This document shows positions 48,601-58,415 of a DNA stretch of 64,000 nt, one piece after another. Both the position numbers and the translations under genes were made by a program. Each line of letters begins with the position of its first letter. Position 1 is the stretch's first letter. A model generated the notes under the pieces. The model did no database searches and was not told where the DNA came from. It worked only from the letters and a program-made list of their open reading frames with translations. Location of the stretch: assembly GCF_007474545.1 (NCBI RefSeq), contig NZ_VKOG01000004.1, positions 310,001 through 374,000 of the forward strand. The letters run 5' to 3'. This DNA is from Chryseobacterium binzhouense. GTDB taxonomy: Bacteria; Bacteroidota; Bacteroidia; Flavobacteriales; Weeksellaceae.

Positions 48601-49353
48601 ACCAATTCTGTGTTTTATCCTGCGGTGGTTGTAGGACGTGCAGTAATCACTCCCGGAAACCCAAACAGCACTTGGGCAACCAGTCCTTACGGAAATGCAG
48701 AATGGATTTCTGCCACCCAAAATGGTATGGATATCAACGGAACAGATGTAACCACACCTCCAAGTGGACAGGCAAACACTTATTTTTATAAATTCAAATT
48801 TAATATTTCTGATCCTTTGCTGGTATCGTCACTGAAACTAAGGTTAGATTATTATGCCGATAATCAGATTGTAAGAGTCTATGTAAACGGTATTGATCAG
48901 AATATCAGCACCTCAGATCCTCTTAGCTATGCCAACGGGCACGAAAAATCTGCATTATTAGACAAAAACTTTCAGACAGGAACCAATGAAATTGTTGTAC
49001 AGACGTTTTCTACACCTCATTTTGCTGGTTTGCTCGTACAAGGTATACCGTCTTGCTACTGCCTGAAAGATCCGATGACAACCGGAACCGGTATTGATAC
49101 TAAACACGGTATTACTTTGCTGAAAAGAGCGGGTGCAGAAAATGGAAATTGGCCAATGATAAGAAAATCTGCCTATACTGTTTTAGAATCAAATTCAAAA
49201 GGTTTTGTACCTACTAGAATGACCACAGATGGCTTATCAAACATTACAAACCCTGTGGAAGGAATGATGGTTTTTGATACCACTGCTAAATGTCTTAAAA
49301 TCTATGACGGAACAGCGTGGAAATGTTTCATAACTCCAACTTGTCCGCAATAA
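45700..49353 (+). CDS. Large surface adhesin-like protein
   Basis: The 1217-aa protein has a signal peptide (to about residue 23, QINAQ) and a series of Ig-like/SprB-like units rich in Thr, Asn and Ser (TAPYQYSVILNNNPGY, LPVGNYTVTYTDACGE, APFTLQYRPQGSSTW). A discoidin-type segment follows (NQITIDYGKNYTLNGFTYYPS to NARYLRMIVP), and the C-terminal end (VEGMMVFDTTAKCLKIYDGTAW) is shared with other Bacteroidetes surface and phage-tail-like proteins. The role is probably adhesion or surface coat. No type A or B T9SS domain is seen at the end. The following gene carries the same FYDGTEWK-type end. Confidence 0.8.
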   Translation: MKKKLLILMVTVSLFFSEQINAQCAPSSSVTTTITTSPNTCAGNGSITATFSSAVNTTIQLFKGGNIQQSVANPTSPYKFSNLQPGNDYEVRTICSENNSIVYSSNTNITVAENYTPIADAGITQSNVCTNFTKGGTFTVNNVTGGTAPYQYSVILNNNPGYSDALSNYSTNNIISVTEFGTYQIRIKDNCGNTKTFTRTLSSSLPAFNFYFKPRKVCDDGTGIPKIEADLWYASTPSPSTVIPPASFLPLGIKLLIRDTNASGAILYNGSYTGTPFTMIKSPSGTYHITTTNSCGLTSSFAINYSSTIYPEVLDIIPIIRSQGCGASETMRISSNSALDYFWTFPINVTVRNSSNAVVYNTNYTTTTGSWITPSLPVGNYTVTYTDACGETRTTNVNNPTTNGAPAFSIFEYRSYECATIPPLTQNGTTQVAVQINGYLPDVNNAVVTILSGPSNVGVNASLLNGQYYGWSNMLPGNYTASYTACGNTYTGNFTVAPNPANLLNQSLTSNATSFCTGGGSITSNKIYNGSYNAVVELINNTGTIIDSNFTGNFNNIPAGTYTTRMKIDYCNGAGFYYVTGSTVTITNSSTGPSISSAVGIICEDASGNPLTAGTAYVDINGVAPFTLQYRPQGSSTWTTINNAPVSNTLNGLSANTLYELLLTDGCGGSVNSTVQVRTMNNTISVTNVAQPCNNASYDLSVPNFTDAVYEWKNPSGTVVSNTRIYSIANYNTSYNGTYVCKITWSNCITRYIYVTLNSTNCGQPVTPACTSETSMLNSSSVVSIASSGSGAQFVTDNDVTGANYWETNGTNNQITIDYGKNYTLNGFTYYPSTSGSKVLNYTIQVSTDNANFTDVATGTFPNYNTTSHLQAKGTPSTIRFASPVNARYLRMIVPDSGKRVAEIIPIVCNQTPISVSCSTVPLISSGTNTTATGKKEVRNLDNNWTVTQFNGGTANPATSTFNYNSITNSVFYPAVVVGRAVITPGNPNSTWATSPYGNAEWISATQNGMDINGTDVTTPPSGQANTYFYKFKFNISDPLLVSSLKLRLDYYADNQIVRVYVNGIDQNISTSDPLSYANGHEKSALLDKNFQTGTNEIVVQTFSTPHFAGLLVQGIPSCYCLKDPMTTGTGIDTKHGITLLKRAGAENGNWPMIRKSAYTVLESNSKGFVPTRMTTDGLSNITNPVEGMMVFDTTAKCLKIYDGTAWKCFITPTCPQ

Positions 49354-49434
49354 ATCAAACAAAAAAAAACCTAGCAGGTTTGTATATCTGTTAGGTTAAT
49401 TATAAAATTTCAAAAAACACAAAAAATCAAATAT

Positions 49435-49977
49435 ATGAATGCACTTAGAAAGCTAGTTTTAATCATAACAATGATTCAATTTTCTCCTTCCTTTTCTCAG
49501 GTAATTATCGGAGATGCTACAGGTACAGCACCTGCCAATCAAAAACAATCTGTTTTACTGGAATTTGCAGATACAAACAATAAAGGAATTATAATGCCGT
49601 ATGTGAGAACACTACCTGCAAATCCTGCTCCGGGAACAATTCTTTTAGATGCAAGTGTTCCAACTTCTGCTGCGATGAAGTTCTACGACGGAACCGAATG
49701 GAAAGCTCTAAGTGGAAAAGCAGATGTTACTTCTTCGCTTACAGATCAGCCAACAATAACGGAAGAACCTAATTCTAAAGCAATTATCGGAAATAATACC
49801 AGTTCAGCAGATGGAGTTCTCGTTTTAGAATCTACTACAAAAGCAATGATTCTTCCTATCGTAACAGATGTACAAAATATTGTTGATCCCAGCCCGGGAA
49901 TGATCGTATATGTAAAAGGAACTCAAAAATATCTTGCAGCATACGATGGTAATAAATGGGCATTTTGGATTCCTTAA
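49435..49977 (+). CDS. Small secreted protein with surface-protein end domain
   Basis: The 180-aa protein has a signal peptide (to about residue 22, SFSQ). Two copies of a short unit of the form VLLEFADTNNKGIIMPYVR/VLVLESTTKAMILPIV are each followed by a P-G-x-I/M strand and then FYDGTEWKAL/YDGNKWAFW. The same unit ends the preceding 1217-aa protein, so the two probably share an assembly or attachment role. No enzyme motif is present. It is probably in the same operon, ~80 bp downstream. Confidence 0.75.
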   Translation: MNALRKLVLIITMIQFSPSFSQVIIGDATGTAPANQKQSVLLEFADTNNKGIIMPYVRTLPANPAPGTILLDASVPTSAAMKFYDGTEWKALSGKADVTSSLTDQPTITEEPNSKAIIGNNTSSADGVLVLESTTKAMILPIVTDVQNIVDPSPGMIVYVKGTQKYLAAYDGNKWAFWIP

Positions 49978-49991
49978 TAATATTATTGTAT

Positions 49992-50043
49992 TTACCTCTG
50001 GTGTATAATCGTTATGTTGTACAATATTCAAAACCAGAGGTAA
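49992..50043 (+). terminator. Hairpin after the surface-protein genes
   Basis: TTACCTCTGGT (49992-50002) and ACCAGAGGTAA (50033-50043) form an 11-bp perfect stem with a 30-nt loop, followed by a T-containing tail (ATTATCTTT). It lies 15 bp after the stop. Confidence 0.6.
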
Positions 50044-50102
50044 ATTATCTTTACTCTGACTACATTCACCTAAAAATTAGAAGGCATTAAAAATACACAA
50101 AG

Positions 50103-50555
50103 ATGAAAATAAACAATAAAAAAATAATAAAAAGCAGAATTAAAATCATTTGTTTTGTCCTGTTAATTTCGGTACTTATTTGTATTTCTCTATTTTACAG
50201 TCTAATAATTAGCCACAAACAAGGATATTCCTTTTGGATAATAGGTTTCCTTGGTATTTGCTTCTTTTATAATCTGAAAATTTTACTGGCATTAAAATAT
50301 TTCGATTATGAGCATTCCGGAGAAGTAATTTCTATAAAGCACTATTATACCTGGCAAAAAGGAATAGTCAGACCCAAAGTTGAACTCCCAAAATACCAGC
50401 TGGAATCATTTGAGATTAGAAAAAACAGGAATGTATATAAACTTTGCCTCTATATTAAGGGAAGCAAAGGCAGAACAATACCTTTTTATTGTAATTCGAT
50501 TAATCTAACAGAAGAACAAATAAAAAACATACATCAATCACTTCAAAATACATAA
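50103..50555 (+). CDS. Small two-helix membrane protein
   Basis: The 150-aa protein has a basic N-terminus (MKINNKKIIKSRIK), two transmembrane helices (~13-37 and ~45-65) and a cytosolic beta-rich ~80-residue domain (YTWQKGIVRPKVELPKYQLES). This layout resembles PH-domain-like (bPH) small membrane proteins, but I cannot assign a family with confidence. It is a monocistronic gene convergent to gltA. Confidence 0.65.
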   Translation: MKINNKKIIKSRIKIICFVLLISVLICISLFYSLIISHKQGYSFWIIGFLGICFFYNLKILLALKYFDYEHSGEVISIKHYYTWQKGIVRPKVELPKYQLESFEIRKNRNVYKLCLYIKGSKGRTIPFYCNSINLTEEQIKNIHQSLQNT

Positions 50556-50602
50556 ATCTGACGCTTAAGTTAATTAATTACCCAAAACTTGTCATAAAAT
50601 AA

Positions 50603-50633
50603 AATCCCAAAACTTTTCAGCTTTGGGATTCAT
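50603..50633 (-). terminator. Terminator of gltA
   Basis: On the minus strand AATCCCAAA pairs with TTTGGGATT around a ~10-nt loop (GCTGAAAAGT), and TTTATTTTAT follows. It lies ~25 bp after the gltA stop. Confidence 0.8.
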
Positions 50634-50654
50634 ATTTTTAATCAGAGAAGAATA

Positions 50655-51941
50655 TTATCTGTTGGTAATATCAATGTAATCTCTTTTTTGAGCTCCTTGA
50701 TAAACCTGTCTTGGTCTACCGATTGGATCTCCTTTTAATCTCATTTCTTTCCACTGAGAAATCCATCCCGGAAGTCTTCCTAATGCAAACATTACCGTAA
50801 ACATTTCGGTAGGAATTCCTAATGCTCTGTAAATAATTCCTGAATAGAAATCTACGTTTGGATAAAGTTTTCTTTCTACGAAATATTCGTCTTCCAAAGC
50901 TACTTTCTCCAGCTGCATTGCAATGTCAAGAGCTTTATCCTGAATGCCTAATGCATTAAGAATATCATCAGCTGCTTTTTTGATAATTTTTGCTCTAGGA
51001 TCGAAATTTTTGTATACTCTGTGACCAAATCCCATCAAACGGAAGTTGTCATTTTTATCTTTAGCTTTTTCAACCCATTTATTTACATCTCCACCGTCTT
51101 TTTCGATCAGCTCAAGCATTTCTATTACTGCCTGGTTTGCTCCACCGTGAAGTGGTCCCCAAAGTGCAGAAACACCCGCAGAAACAGAAGCAAAAAGACC
51201 AGTATGAGCAGAACCAACCATTCTTACAGTAGATGTAGAACAGTTTTGCTCATGGTCAGCATGAAGGATTAATAATTTATCTAAAGCATCTACAACAACC
51301 GGATCAATTTCAAATTCCTGATTCGGCATTCTGAAAGTCATTTTGTAGAAATTTTCTACATAATTTAAGCTGTTGTCTCCGTGGTTTAATGGTAATCCCT
51401 GAGTTTTTCTGTAAGTCCATGCACAAAGATGAGAGAATTTAGCAATCATCAATTCAGCTGCATGATCCATCTCCTCTTTAGAATTTACATTGACTGCTTT
51501 AGGATTGAATGCAGTTAATGCAGAAGTAAGGGAAGATAAAACTCCCATTGGGTGAGCAGAACGAGGAAAAGCATCAATGATTTTTTTCATTTCCTCTGCT
51601 ACAAAATTATATTTTTTGATATTTCCGTTGAAATTGTCAAACTGCTCTGTTGTAGGCAACTCTCCATGAAGCAAAAGATACATTACTTCCGTAAAGTTAG
51701 ACTTTTCTGCAATCTGCTCAATAGGATAACCTCTGTAGAACAATTCTCCTTTGTCTCCATCAAGATATGTAATGTCACTTAATGTAGCACCAGTGTTTTT
51801 GTACCCTAAATCTAAGGTGATAAGACCTGTCTGATCTCTTAATTTTGAAATATCTATTCCTCTGTCTCCGATTGTACTATCCACGATTGGATATTCATAA
51901 GAATTACCGTCGTAATTTAATATAACTTTGTTGTCTGACAT
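50655..51941 (-). CDS. gltA: Citrate synthase
   Basis: The 428-aa protein is a type II (hexameric-type, Gram-negative) citrate synthase. The N-terminal beta domain (NYDGNSYEYPIVDSTIGDRGID) precedes LHADHEQNCSTSTVRMVGS, GFGHRVYKNFDPRAKII and the C-terminal GRLPGWISQWKEM and PIGRPRQVYQG. It condenses oxaloacetate and acetyl-CoA in the TCA cycle. The catalytic His and Asp residues are within these blocks. It lies 90 bp downstream of eno on the same strand, with a hairpin between them. Confidence 0.98.
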   Translation of the reverse strand: MSDNKVILNYDGNSYEYPIVDSTIGDRGIDISKLRDQTGLITLDLGYKNTGATLSDITYLDGDKGELFYRGYPIEQIAEKSNFTEVMYLLLHGELPTTEQFDNFNGNIKKYNFVAEEMKKIIDAFPRSAHPMGVLSSLTSALTAFNPKAVNVNSKEEMDHAAELMIAKFSHLCAWTYRKTQGLPLNHGDNSLNYVENFYKMTFRMPNQEFEIDPVVVDALDKLLILHADHEQNCSTSTVRMVGSAHTGLFASVSAGVSALWGPLHGGANQAVIEMLELIEKDGGDVNKWVEKAKDKNDNFRLMGFGHRVYKNFDPRAKIIKKAADDILNALGIQDKALDIAMQLEKVALEDEYFVERKLYPNVDFYSGIIYRALGIPTEMFTVMFALGRLPGWISQWKEMRLKGDPIGRPRQVYQGAQKRDYIDITNR

Positions 51942-51984
51942 TATATAATTTATTTTTCTTTAAATATACTACTTATTATAAAAT

Positions 51985-52012
51985 ACGGCAAACAAAAAAA
52001 ATCGCTTGCCGT
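51985..52012 (-). terminator. Hairpin between eno and gltA
   Basis: ACGGCAA (51985-51991) pairs with TTGCCGT (52006-52012), 7 bp, with a 14-nt loop containing an A-run (T-run on the transcript). The minus-strand tail is ATTTTATAATA. It probably ends the eno transcript. Confidence 0.55.
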
Positions 52013-52031
52013 TATTTATAAATTCAATGAA

Positions 52032-53342
<1,311 letters not shown>

Positions 53343-53347
53343 TTAGA

Positions 53348-53355
53348 CAAATTTA
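53348..53355 (-). promoter_or_regulatory. -7 box of eno
   Basis: On the minus strand TAAATTTG matches TAnnTTTG exactly, 24 bp before the eno start codon. No canonical TTG is found at 19-21 bp. Confidence 0.5.
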
Positions 53356-53416
53356 ATGATTTTTTGAGTTTTAACATTATTTGAACAAGTTTAATTGAAT
53401 TTTTATGAGTTAAATT

Positions 53417-55009
53417 TTAGTTAATTTTAACCCAAATGTAATAGCCTTCATCTTTACCTGGTATTTTCTCTATACCATTTATTACAAATATTGCTTTTTC
53501 TTTCAGAATGTCTATAATGTTTCCTTGAATCCATTCACTATCTTTAAATATAGGTTTCATATTTCTAATATTAATATCCGTTCCTGCAGTGAGTATATCT
53601 TTGAATTCTATTGTAAAATCAGAACCAATATTTAATTGTGACACATTAGATTCTGTGATTTTGTTACTTGAATCCACAGCTCCCAAATAAATCCACTTTT
53701 CATTATAAGGAGATACACTGGTTACCTCTGTATTGGTGAATTTCTCAATAGATTTTATAATCGAATCCTTATCATTACTTTTAATTTCTTTAATAGGTCT
53801 GCTTAATAAACTCTTTACTCTATTACATTCTTCACCTTCACAATCATTCAATAGTTTTTTAGCTTTATCTAAGTTGTTGGTTTTAATTTGATAAGCAACG
53901 GCTTGTAATTTTGTTTCATTTGTTACAAAATCGTTCGCTTTTGCTACCATCATTTGCTTTACCACTAAATCAACATTCTGTAAACTTTTAATAGAGGAAT
54001 TTTTATGAACAAAATCAGCATATTCTGTTAATCTTTTCTTGTTTTCTATTACTCGTTTTACTTCCATCGTATATAATTCTTTTGTGTGCTTTTGTAAAGT
54101 ATCCAAAAGGTTTTTTTTCCATTCTAAATCATTAGTAGTATTTTTTTCGATGCTTTTCTGAAGCAAATTCATCTTATCAATATTTGCATAAATTGATGAT
54201 TCAAAATTTGCTCTGTATTTATCTAAAACCGGTATTACTTGTGGAGCAAATTTTATTTCTCCATCGACACCCTCCTTGTCTTTCATTGTTTTTAAAAAAG
54301 TAATTACCGCTTTTAAATCAGCAAAAGTTGCAATATCAAAATTATTATTTTCCGGTAGAGGAACACGTGAATCTAAACCAGTGATACCAATAGTTTTAAT
54401 AGAAATATCTATTTTTTTTCTTTTATTTTCAACATCCATCGCCAATCCAGCGAGTGAGCCAACACCAGCTCCTTTAAAAATTGATTTTGAATCGTGTATG
54501 GTAAGTTCTGCCCTAATACCACCGGCATATCTAATTGTAGGGATTTTGTAGCAACTTATATCTTTGTACTGCAAATAGTCAATTACAAGATAGCTACGTT
54601 TACTATCTACATTGGAGCTGGCAATCCCAAAAGCATTTAAAGCGGCTTTGTTTTCATTAGTGAAAAAATATTGTCTAAATTGAAATCCACCATCCAAGTC
54701 TGCAAGTTTTGTTGGTTCAGTATAGGTGCAATTGATATAGCCTTTTTTCAGTAAATTTCTTTCGCCACTATTGTTCGAATTTAATAATCCGCCTAATAAT
54801 GACCTTTCACCATTTTTATTAGTACTAAGACCAAACAAAATATGGCGAACCGCATCATACTCGTTTACCGCTTGAGAATAATAATATTCATCTGCATACA
54901 ATACATCATTTTCTAGAACCTCTCTATTTTTTGTAAAACTTGTTGAGGTTGACGTACATGAATAAATAAGAGCTATCAACAACAAGAAAAAAATAATTTT
55001 AGTTTTCAT
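53417..55009 (-). CDS. Large lipoprotein, function unknown
   Basis: The 530-aa protein has a lipobox (LIALIYSCTSTS, Cys at ~18). A compact N-terminal half includes RHILFGLSTNKNGERSLLGG and YLVIDYLQYKDISCYKIPTI, and contains a glycine-rich small hydrophobic stretch (GAGVGSLAGLAMD). A long helical middle (~255-420) rich in Lys and Asn follows, then a beta-rich end (KWIYLGAVDSSNKITESNV, GYYIWVKI). No family is recognised. It stands alone, downstream of the two-component operon on the same strand and ~130 bp away from it, with no terminator between. Confidence 0.65.
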   Translation of the reverse strand: MKTKIIFFLLLIALIYSCTSTSTSFTKNREVLENDVLYADEYYYSQAVNEYDAVRHILFGLSTNKNGERSLLGGLLNSNNSGERNLLKKGYINCTYTEPTKLADLDGGFQFRQYFFTNENKAALNAFGIASSNVDSKRSYLVIDYLQYKDISCYKIPTIRYAGGIRAELTIHDSKSIFKGAGVGSLAGLAMDVENKRKKIDISIKTIGITGLDSRVPLPENNNFDIATFADLKAVITFLKTMKDKEGVDGEIKFAPQVIPVLDKYRANFESSIYANIDKMNLLQKSIEKNTTNDLEWKKNLLDTLQKHTKELYTMEVKRVIENKKRLTEYADFVHKNSSIKSLQNVDLVVKQMMVAKANDFVTNETKLQAVAYQIKTNNLDKAKKLLNDCEGEECNRVKSLLSRPIKEIKSNDKDSIIKSIEKFTNTEVTSVSPYNEKWIYLGAVDSSNKITESNVSQLNIGSDFTIEFKDILTAGTDINIRNMKPIFKDSEWIQGNIIDILKEKAIFVINGIEKIPGKDEGYYIWVKIN

Positions 55010-55142
55010 GGCTATTGGTTTTAAAGTTTACTTCAAAGTTCTCTTTAAAAACTCCGCCAATCAATTACACAAACGGGTAAATTTTAAAACAAAAAAACAG
55101 CACCTTAAAATGATGTTGTCTGATTCTAATATTTAAAATTTC

Positions 55143-55937
55143 CTATAAATCGATCCTGAAAAACAAATGCGTTCCGTTTTCAGTGGTGACTTCACAATGC
55201 CCATTTTGTTCCTGCATTCTCCGCTTCATGTTTCGCAGTCCGTTTCCTTCTTGTTTTTCATGATTAATTCCTATTCCGTTGTCGGAAATTTTCATCATGA
55301 ATTCTTTATCTTCCTGAACAAACGAAAGCTTTAGTTGATTAGATTGACTATGTTTATACGCATTATTCAAGGCTTCTTTTAAGCATAGAAATAGATTGCG
55401 TCTCTGTTCTGTGGTGATTACTGTTTCCAAAACAACGTTTTTGCTTTCTGTGAGCAGGAGAATTTTAGTTTTTTTCAAAAAATTTTGCGCATACATTTTT
55501 GAGTAATCTATAAAGCTTCCCAATGTATCATTTCCTGAGTTGAGACTCCAAAGCATTTCCCTCATGGAAAGGTTCATTTCTTCAGAAGTTTTCAGAAGTT
55601 CATCAATGTCATTTTTCAGATCGTCATTTTCTGCTCTTTGTTTTAAAAACTCTGCCTGAAGTTTTAGAGCTGAAATTCCCGCACCAAGATCGTCATGCAT
55701 ATCGTGGGAAATTCTTTCCCGCTCTGCTTCTATTGATTTTTGTTTCTCGAGTTCTTTTTGAAGAAGTTGATTTTGGTGTTCGGATTCTTTAAGTTGTTGT
55801 TCTTTGAGATAGAGAAGCTGTTTTCGGTTGTATATCAAAACAACAAAAATGATGAATGCAACAAATAACATCATTACAGCCAATGCAATAAGATAGGTTA
55901 ATTTTATTTCAAAAGGAAGCTCTTTCATCGTTTGCAA
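55143..55937 (-). CDS. HPK7-type sensor histidine kinase
   Basis: The 264-aa protein has one transmembrane helix (~13-34), a coiled-coil (QQLKESEHQNQLLQKELEK) and a HisKA_3 phosphoacceptor region (RERISHDMHDDLGAG, His81 the likely acceptor). An HATPase domain has an N-box (LKEALNNAYKH), G1 (ISDNGIGI) and G2 (GNGLRNMKRRM). There is no periplasmic sensor domain, so sensing may depend on a partner such as the upstream membrane protein. It is the last gene of the operon that begins with a NarL-type regulator and overlaps the membrane-protein gene by 13 bp. Confidence 0.93.
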   Translation of the reverse strand: MQTMKELPFEIKLTYLIALAVMMLFVAFIIFVVLIYNRKQLLYLKEQQLKESEHQNQLLQKELEKQKSIEAERERISHDMHDDLGAGISALKLQAEFLKQRAENDDLKNDIDELLKTSEEMNLSMREMLWSLNSGNDTLGSFIDYSKMYAQNFLKKTKILLLTESKNVVLETVITTEQRRNLFLCLKEALNNAYKHSQSNQLKLSFVQEDKEFMMKISDNGIGINHEKQEGNGLRNMKRRMQEQNGHCEVTTENGTHLFFRIDL

Positions 55938-56494
55938 ATAAGACCGCGAAAAAATAATATATATGTGATAATGACAGAAGTCTGATAAATTTCATTCAAC
56001 GTGTTTTTTAAAAAGTAATGATCTTCTTTGGCAAAGAAATATGCAGGCAAAATCCTAAAAATATAAATAGTACTCCAAAGCAGTAAACCCGAGCTTAGCC
56101 AAAAATTAACTTTCTTGTAAATTAAGATCTCATCTGTATTTTTAATTTGTTTAAAAAACCATGTTATCGCAAGAGCCACATAAATTAAAGCCTGGTAAAT
56201 AGCCAACAGTTCTTTTTGTTTAGCCATTATAACACCTATAATTAGTAAACAGAATACAAGTATTAAAGTATTTTTCTGTCCAGCTTCATTCTTCATGTAG
56301 TACCAAGTAAAAAATATTATGTACATAATATTCAACCAGTCATATATGCTTCTATCTATAATTTCAAGATAAACTAATAATTCTGAACTAAAAACTACAA
56401 AAAAATAAACGTATAAGCAGGAATGCCTCGTTACTCTATTTAAAGATGAAGCAACGAGGCAAAGAAATAGTATTATTAAATAAATTTCGAACAT
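55925..56494 (-). CDS. Multi-pass membrane protein in the two-component operon
   Basis: The start at 56494 (MFEIYLIILFLC) lies just after the upstream stop; the longer reading to 56527 would overlap it. The 189-aa protein has about six hydrophobic helices and no soluble domain. No family is recognised. It sits between the uncharacterised 194-aa gene and the histidine kinase, overlapping the kinase gene by 13 bp, so it may serve as the sensory membrane part for a kinase that has none. That role is inference from position. Confidence 0.7.
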   Translation of the reverse strand: MFEIYLIILFLCLVASSLNRVTRHSCLYVYFFVVFSSELLVYLEIIDRSIYDWLNIMYIIFFTWYYMKNEAGQKNTLILVFCLLIIGVIMAKQKELLAIYQALIYVALAITWFFKQIKNTDEILIYKKVNFWLSSGLLLWSTIYIFRILPAYFFAKEDHYFLKNTLNEIYQTSVIITYILFFRGLICKR

Positions 56495-56501
56495 TTTTAT
56501 T

Positions 56502-57086
56502 TTAAGGATGCGGATCAAAAGTGTCAAAGCACATACTCACCGAATTATCATCATTAATATATTTCATAACAAAATTGACTCTGAACGCTCTTCTTGGAAC
56601 AATTCTTTCATTATAAACGGATAGATACAGCTCAGCACATTTGTGTTTGAACTTTTTTATATCTTCGTGCGGAATCACGACAAAATCAGGACACTCGTTT
56701 TCTTGCGGAACTTTAAGTTTAGATTTATGGTTGTTTAAAAATTTATTTTTAAAATTTGGAAAATCTGAAATTATTTCACGGGGCGGTTTATTATCTACAT
56801 AACAATATTTTTCACCTTCTAAATGATAAGCTACAGCCAGACCGTTTCCATCATCTATAAAATGAATTTCTAAATCTTTATCAGCCTCTAAAAAGGAATT
56901 CATCAATTCTGCTGTTAAATGAAACTTTTTATTTTTGTATTCATTAAAATCTTTAAATACTTCGTTGAAAAGATTGATCATTATATCACCTTTACTACAA
57001 TCTATTACCTTTTTAATCTCATACTTTGTTAAGGTGTTATCTACATAGCCTTTTTCAATTAATTCTAATAATTGTGTTTTTTTCAT
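56502..57086 (-). CDS. Soluble protein of unknown function in the two-component operon
   Basis: The 194-aa protein has no signal peptide or membrane segment. It is mixed alpha/beta, with KGYVDNTLTKYEIKKVIDC at the start and a conserved-looking patch NECPDFVVIPHEDIKKFKHK near the end. I do not recognise the family. It is 4 bp downstream of the response-regulator gene and part of the same transcript. A role in signal input, or as a target of the two-component system, is possible. Confidence 0.65.
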   Translation of the reverse strand: MKKTQLLELIEKGYVDNTLTKYEIKKVIDCSKGDIMINLFNEVFKDFNEYKNKKFHLTAELMNSFLEADKDLEIHFIDDGNGLAVAYHLEGEKYCYVDNKPPREIISDFPNFKNKFLNNHKSKLKVPQENECPDFVVIPHEDIKKFKHKCAELYLSVYNERIVPRRAFRVNFVMKYINDDNSVSMCFDTFDPHP

Positions 57087-57090
57087 GATT

Positions 57091-57723
57091 TTAGTTTTTA
57101 AAATGGTTAAATTTATTAATAGCCTCCACCTTGTTGCTGACGTGGAGTTTTCTGTAAATATTTCCTACGTGTTTTTTTACGGTATCAATACTGATAAATT
57201 TTCTATCGGCAATTTCTTTGTAGAGTAAGCCTTCCGCTAAAAGTTCCAACACTTCTTTTTCTCTTTCTGTAAGCTCGTCCCATTTCTGTACTTCTGAATG
57301 TTTTCGGACAAAATGACTGAGAACTTTTCGGGCAATCGATAAACTCATAGGCGCACCACCATTGTAGACATCTCTTATTGAGGAAAGAATTTTATCCATA
57401 CTTTCACCTTTTACAAGGTAGCCCATTGCTCCGGCTTTAAGCGAGCTGAAAATTTTTTTGTCATCTTCAAAGCTGGTACACATAATAAATTGAGTATTTG
57501 GAAGTTCTTTTTTTATTTTAGAAATTACATCAATTCCTAACATATCCTGAAGCTGAATATCCATCATCACAACATCAGGAGAAAGACCAGATAATTCATG
57601 TAAGGCTGTTTTGCCATCAAAGAACTGGGCGACAACTATCATGTCATCCTGATAATTGATAACTTTCTTCAACGTATTGTTGTAGTTTTTTTCGTCTTCT
57701 ACTATGGCTATGGAAATACTCAT
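57091..57723 (-). CDS. NarL/LuxR-type response regulator
   Basis: The 210-aa protein starts at the ATG at 57723 (MSISIAIVEDEKNY); the longer reading adds an unlikely hydrophobic leader. Receiver domain: acidic pair E9-D10, phospho-acceptor Asp55 in VVMMDIQL, conserved Lys in VKGESM. C-terminal LuxR HTH: LTEREKEVLELLAEGLLYKEI to TVKKHVGNIYRKL. It regulates transcription after phosphorylation by an HPK7 kinase, and such a kinase lies three genes downstream in the same operon. Confidence 0.95.
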   Translation of the reverse strand: MSISIAIVEDEKNYNNTLKKVINYQDDMIVVAQFFDGKTALHELSGLSPDVVMMDIQLQDMLGIDVISKIKKELPNTQFIMCTSFEDDKKIFSSLKAGAMGYLVKGESMDKILSSIRDVYNGGAPMSLSIARKVLSHFVRKHSEVQKWDELTEREKEVLELLAEGLLYKEIADRKFISIDTVKKHVGNIYRKLHVSNKVEAINKFNHFKN

Positions 57724-57942
57724 GTTTACGGATTTCTTTAGAACAAATATCAACAGAAAATGGAGAAGAGTCAATTACACTTTCGGGTAATTGCTAATTT
57801 TAATAATCGTTTTAATGGTTTGTTTTTTGTTTTTATTAAATTTAAGAAATTTTTCAGAAACAAACCTTTATCAATATAAATTTATAATTAATTTGATACA
57901 TCTGAACATCCTAGAAAATAAATTTAAAAAACATTTTAATTT

Positions 57943-58359
57943 ATGAAAATACATCAATTGGCTATTGCCTGTATTATCAGTGTTACATTATTTAGCTGTA
58001 AAAAAGAAGGCAATAAAGGAATTATGAAAAGCGATCAGGAAATAATTCTCGCAGATAATGGAAAGCCCGATTCTACTATATCATACAACATAGATGTGGA
58101 TGGAAATAAATCTATTAAAACAGATTATGTTTACAGAGCGACCGACGGCACTTTGGTAAAAGTAGTTTTCAATTATGACCCTGCACACAGGAACGTATCT
58201 ATAAGAAGCAACAACAAAACATTTATTCTTGAAAAAACCGAAGCGAAGCCTAATGAAACTATCTATGAAAAAGATGACATGAAAGCTCTGGTAAAAGGAG
58301 ACAGCTTAATTCTTCACCAAAGCAGTAACATTATTGAACTGGTAAAAACAAAAATATAG
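57943..58359 (+). CDS. Small lipoprotein
   Basis: The 138-aa protein has a lipobox (LFSC, Cys ~19), then a Lys/Glu-rich linker and a small beta-rich domain (VYRATDGTLVKVVFNYDPA, IRSNNKTFILEKT, LVKGDSLILHQSS). The domain resembles MliC-like lysozyme-inhibitor folds in its pattern but has no decisive motif. It is monocistronic and ends at a strong hairpin shared with the convergent rplQ operon. Confidence 0.65.
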   Translation: MKIHQLAIACIISVTLFSCKKEGNKGIMKSDQEIILADNGKPDSTISYNIDVDGNKSIKTDYVYRATDGTLVKVVFNYDPAHRNVSIRSNNKTFILEKTEAKPNETIYEKDDMKALVKGDSLILHQSSNIIELVKTKI

Positions 58360-58362
58360 AAT

Positions 58363-58398
58363 AAAAAAAACCGTTCAGTAATCTGAACGGTTTTTTTA
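58363..58398. terminator. Bidirectional terminator between lipoprotein and rplQ
   Basis: ACCGTTCAG-TAAT-CTGAACGGT with an A-run on one side and a T-run on the other forms a strong stem in both directions. It ends both the lipoprotein gene and the ribosomal operon. Confidence 0.92.
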
Positions 58399-58415
58399 TT
58401 ATCTGTAGGAATTTA

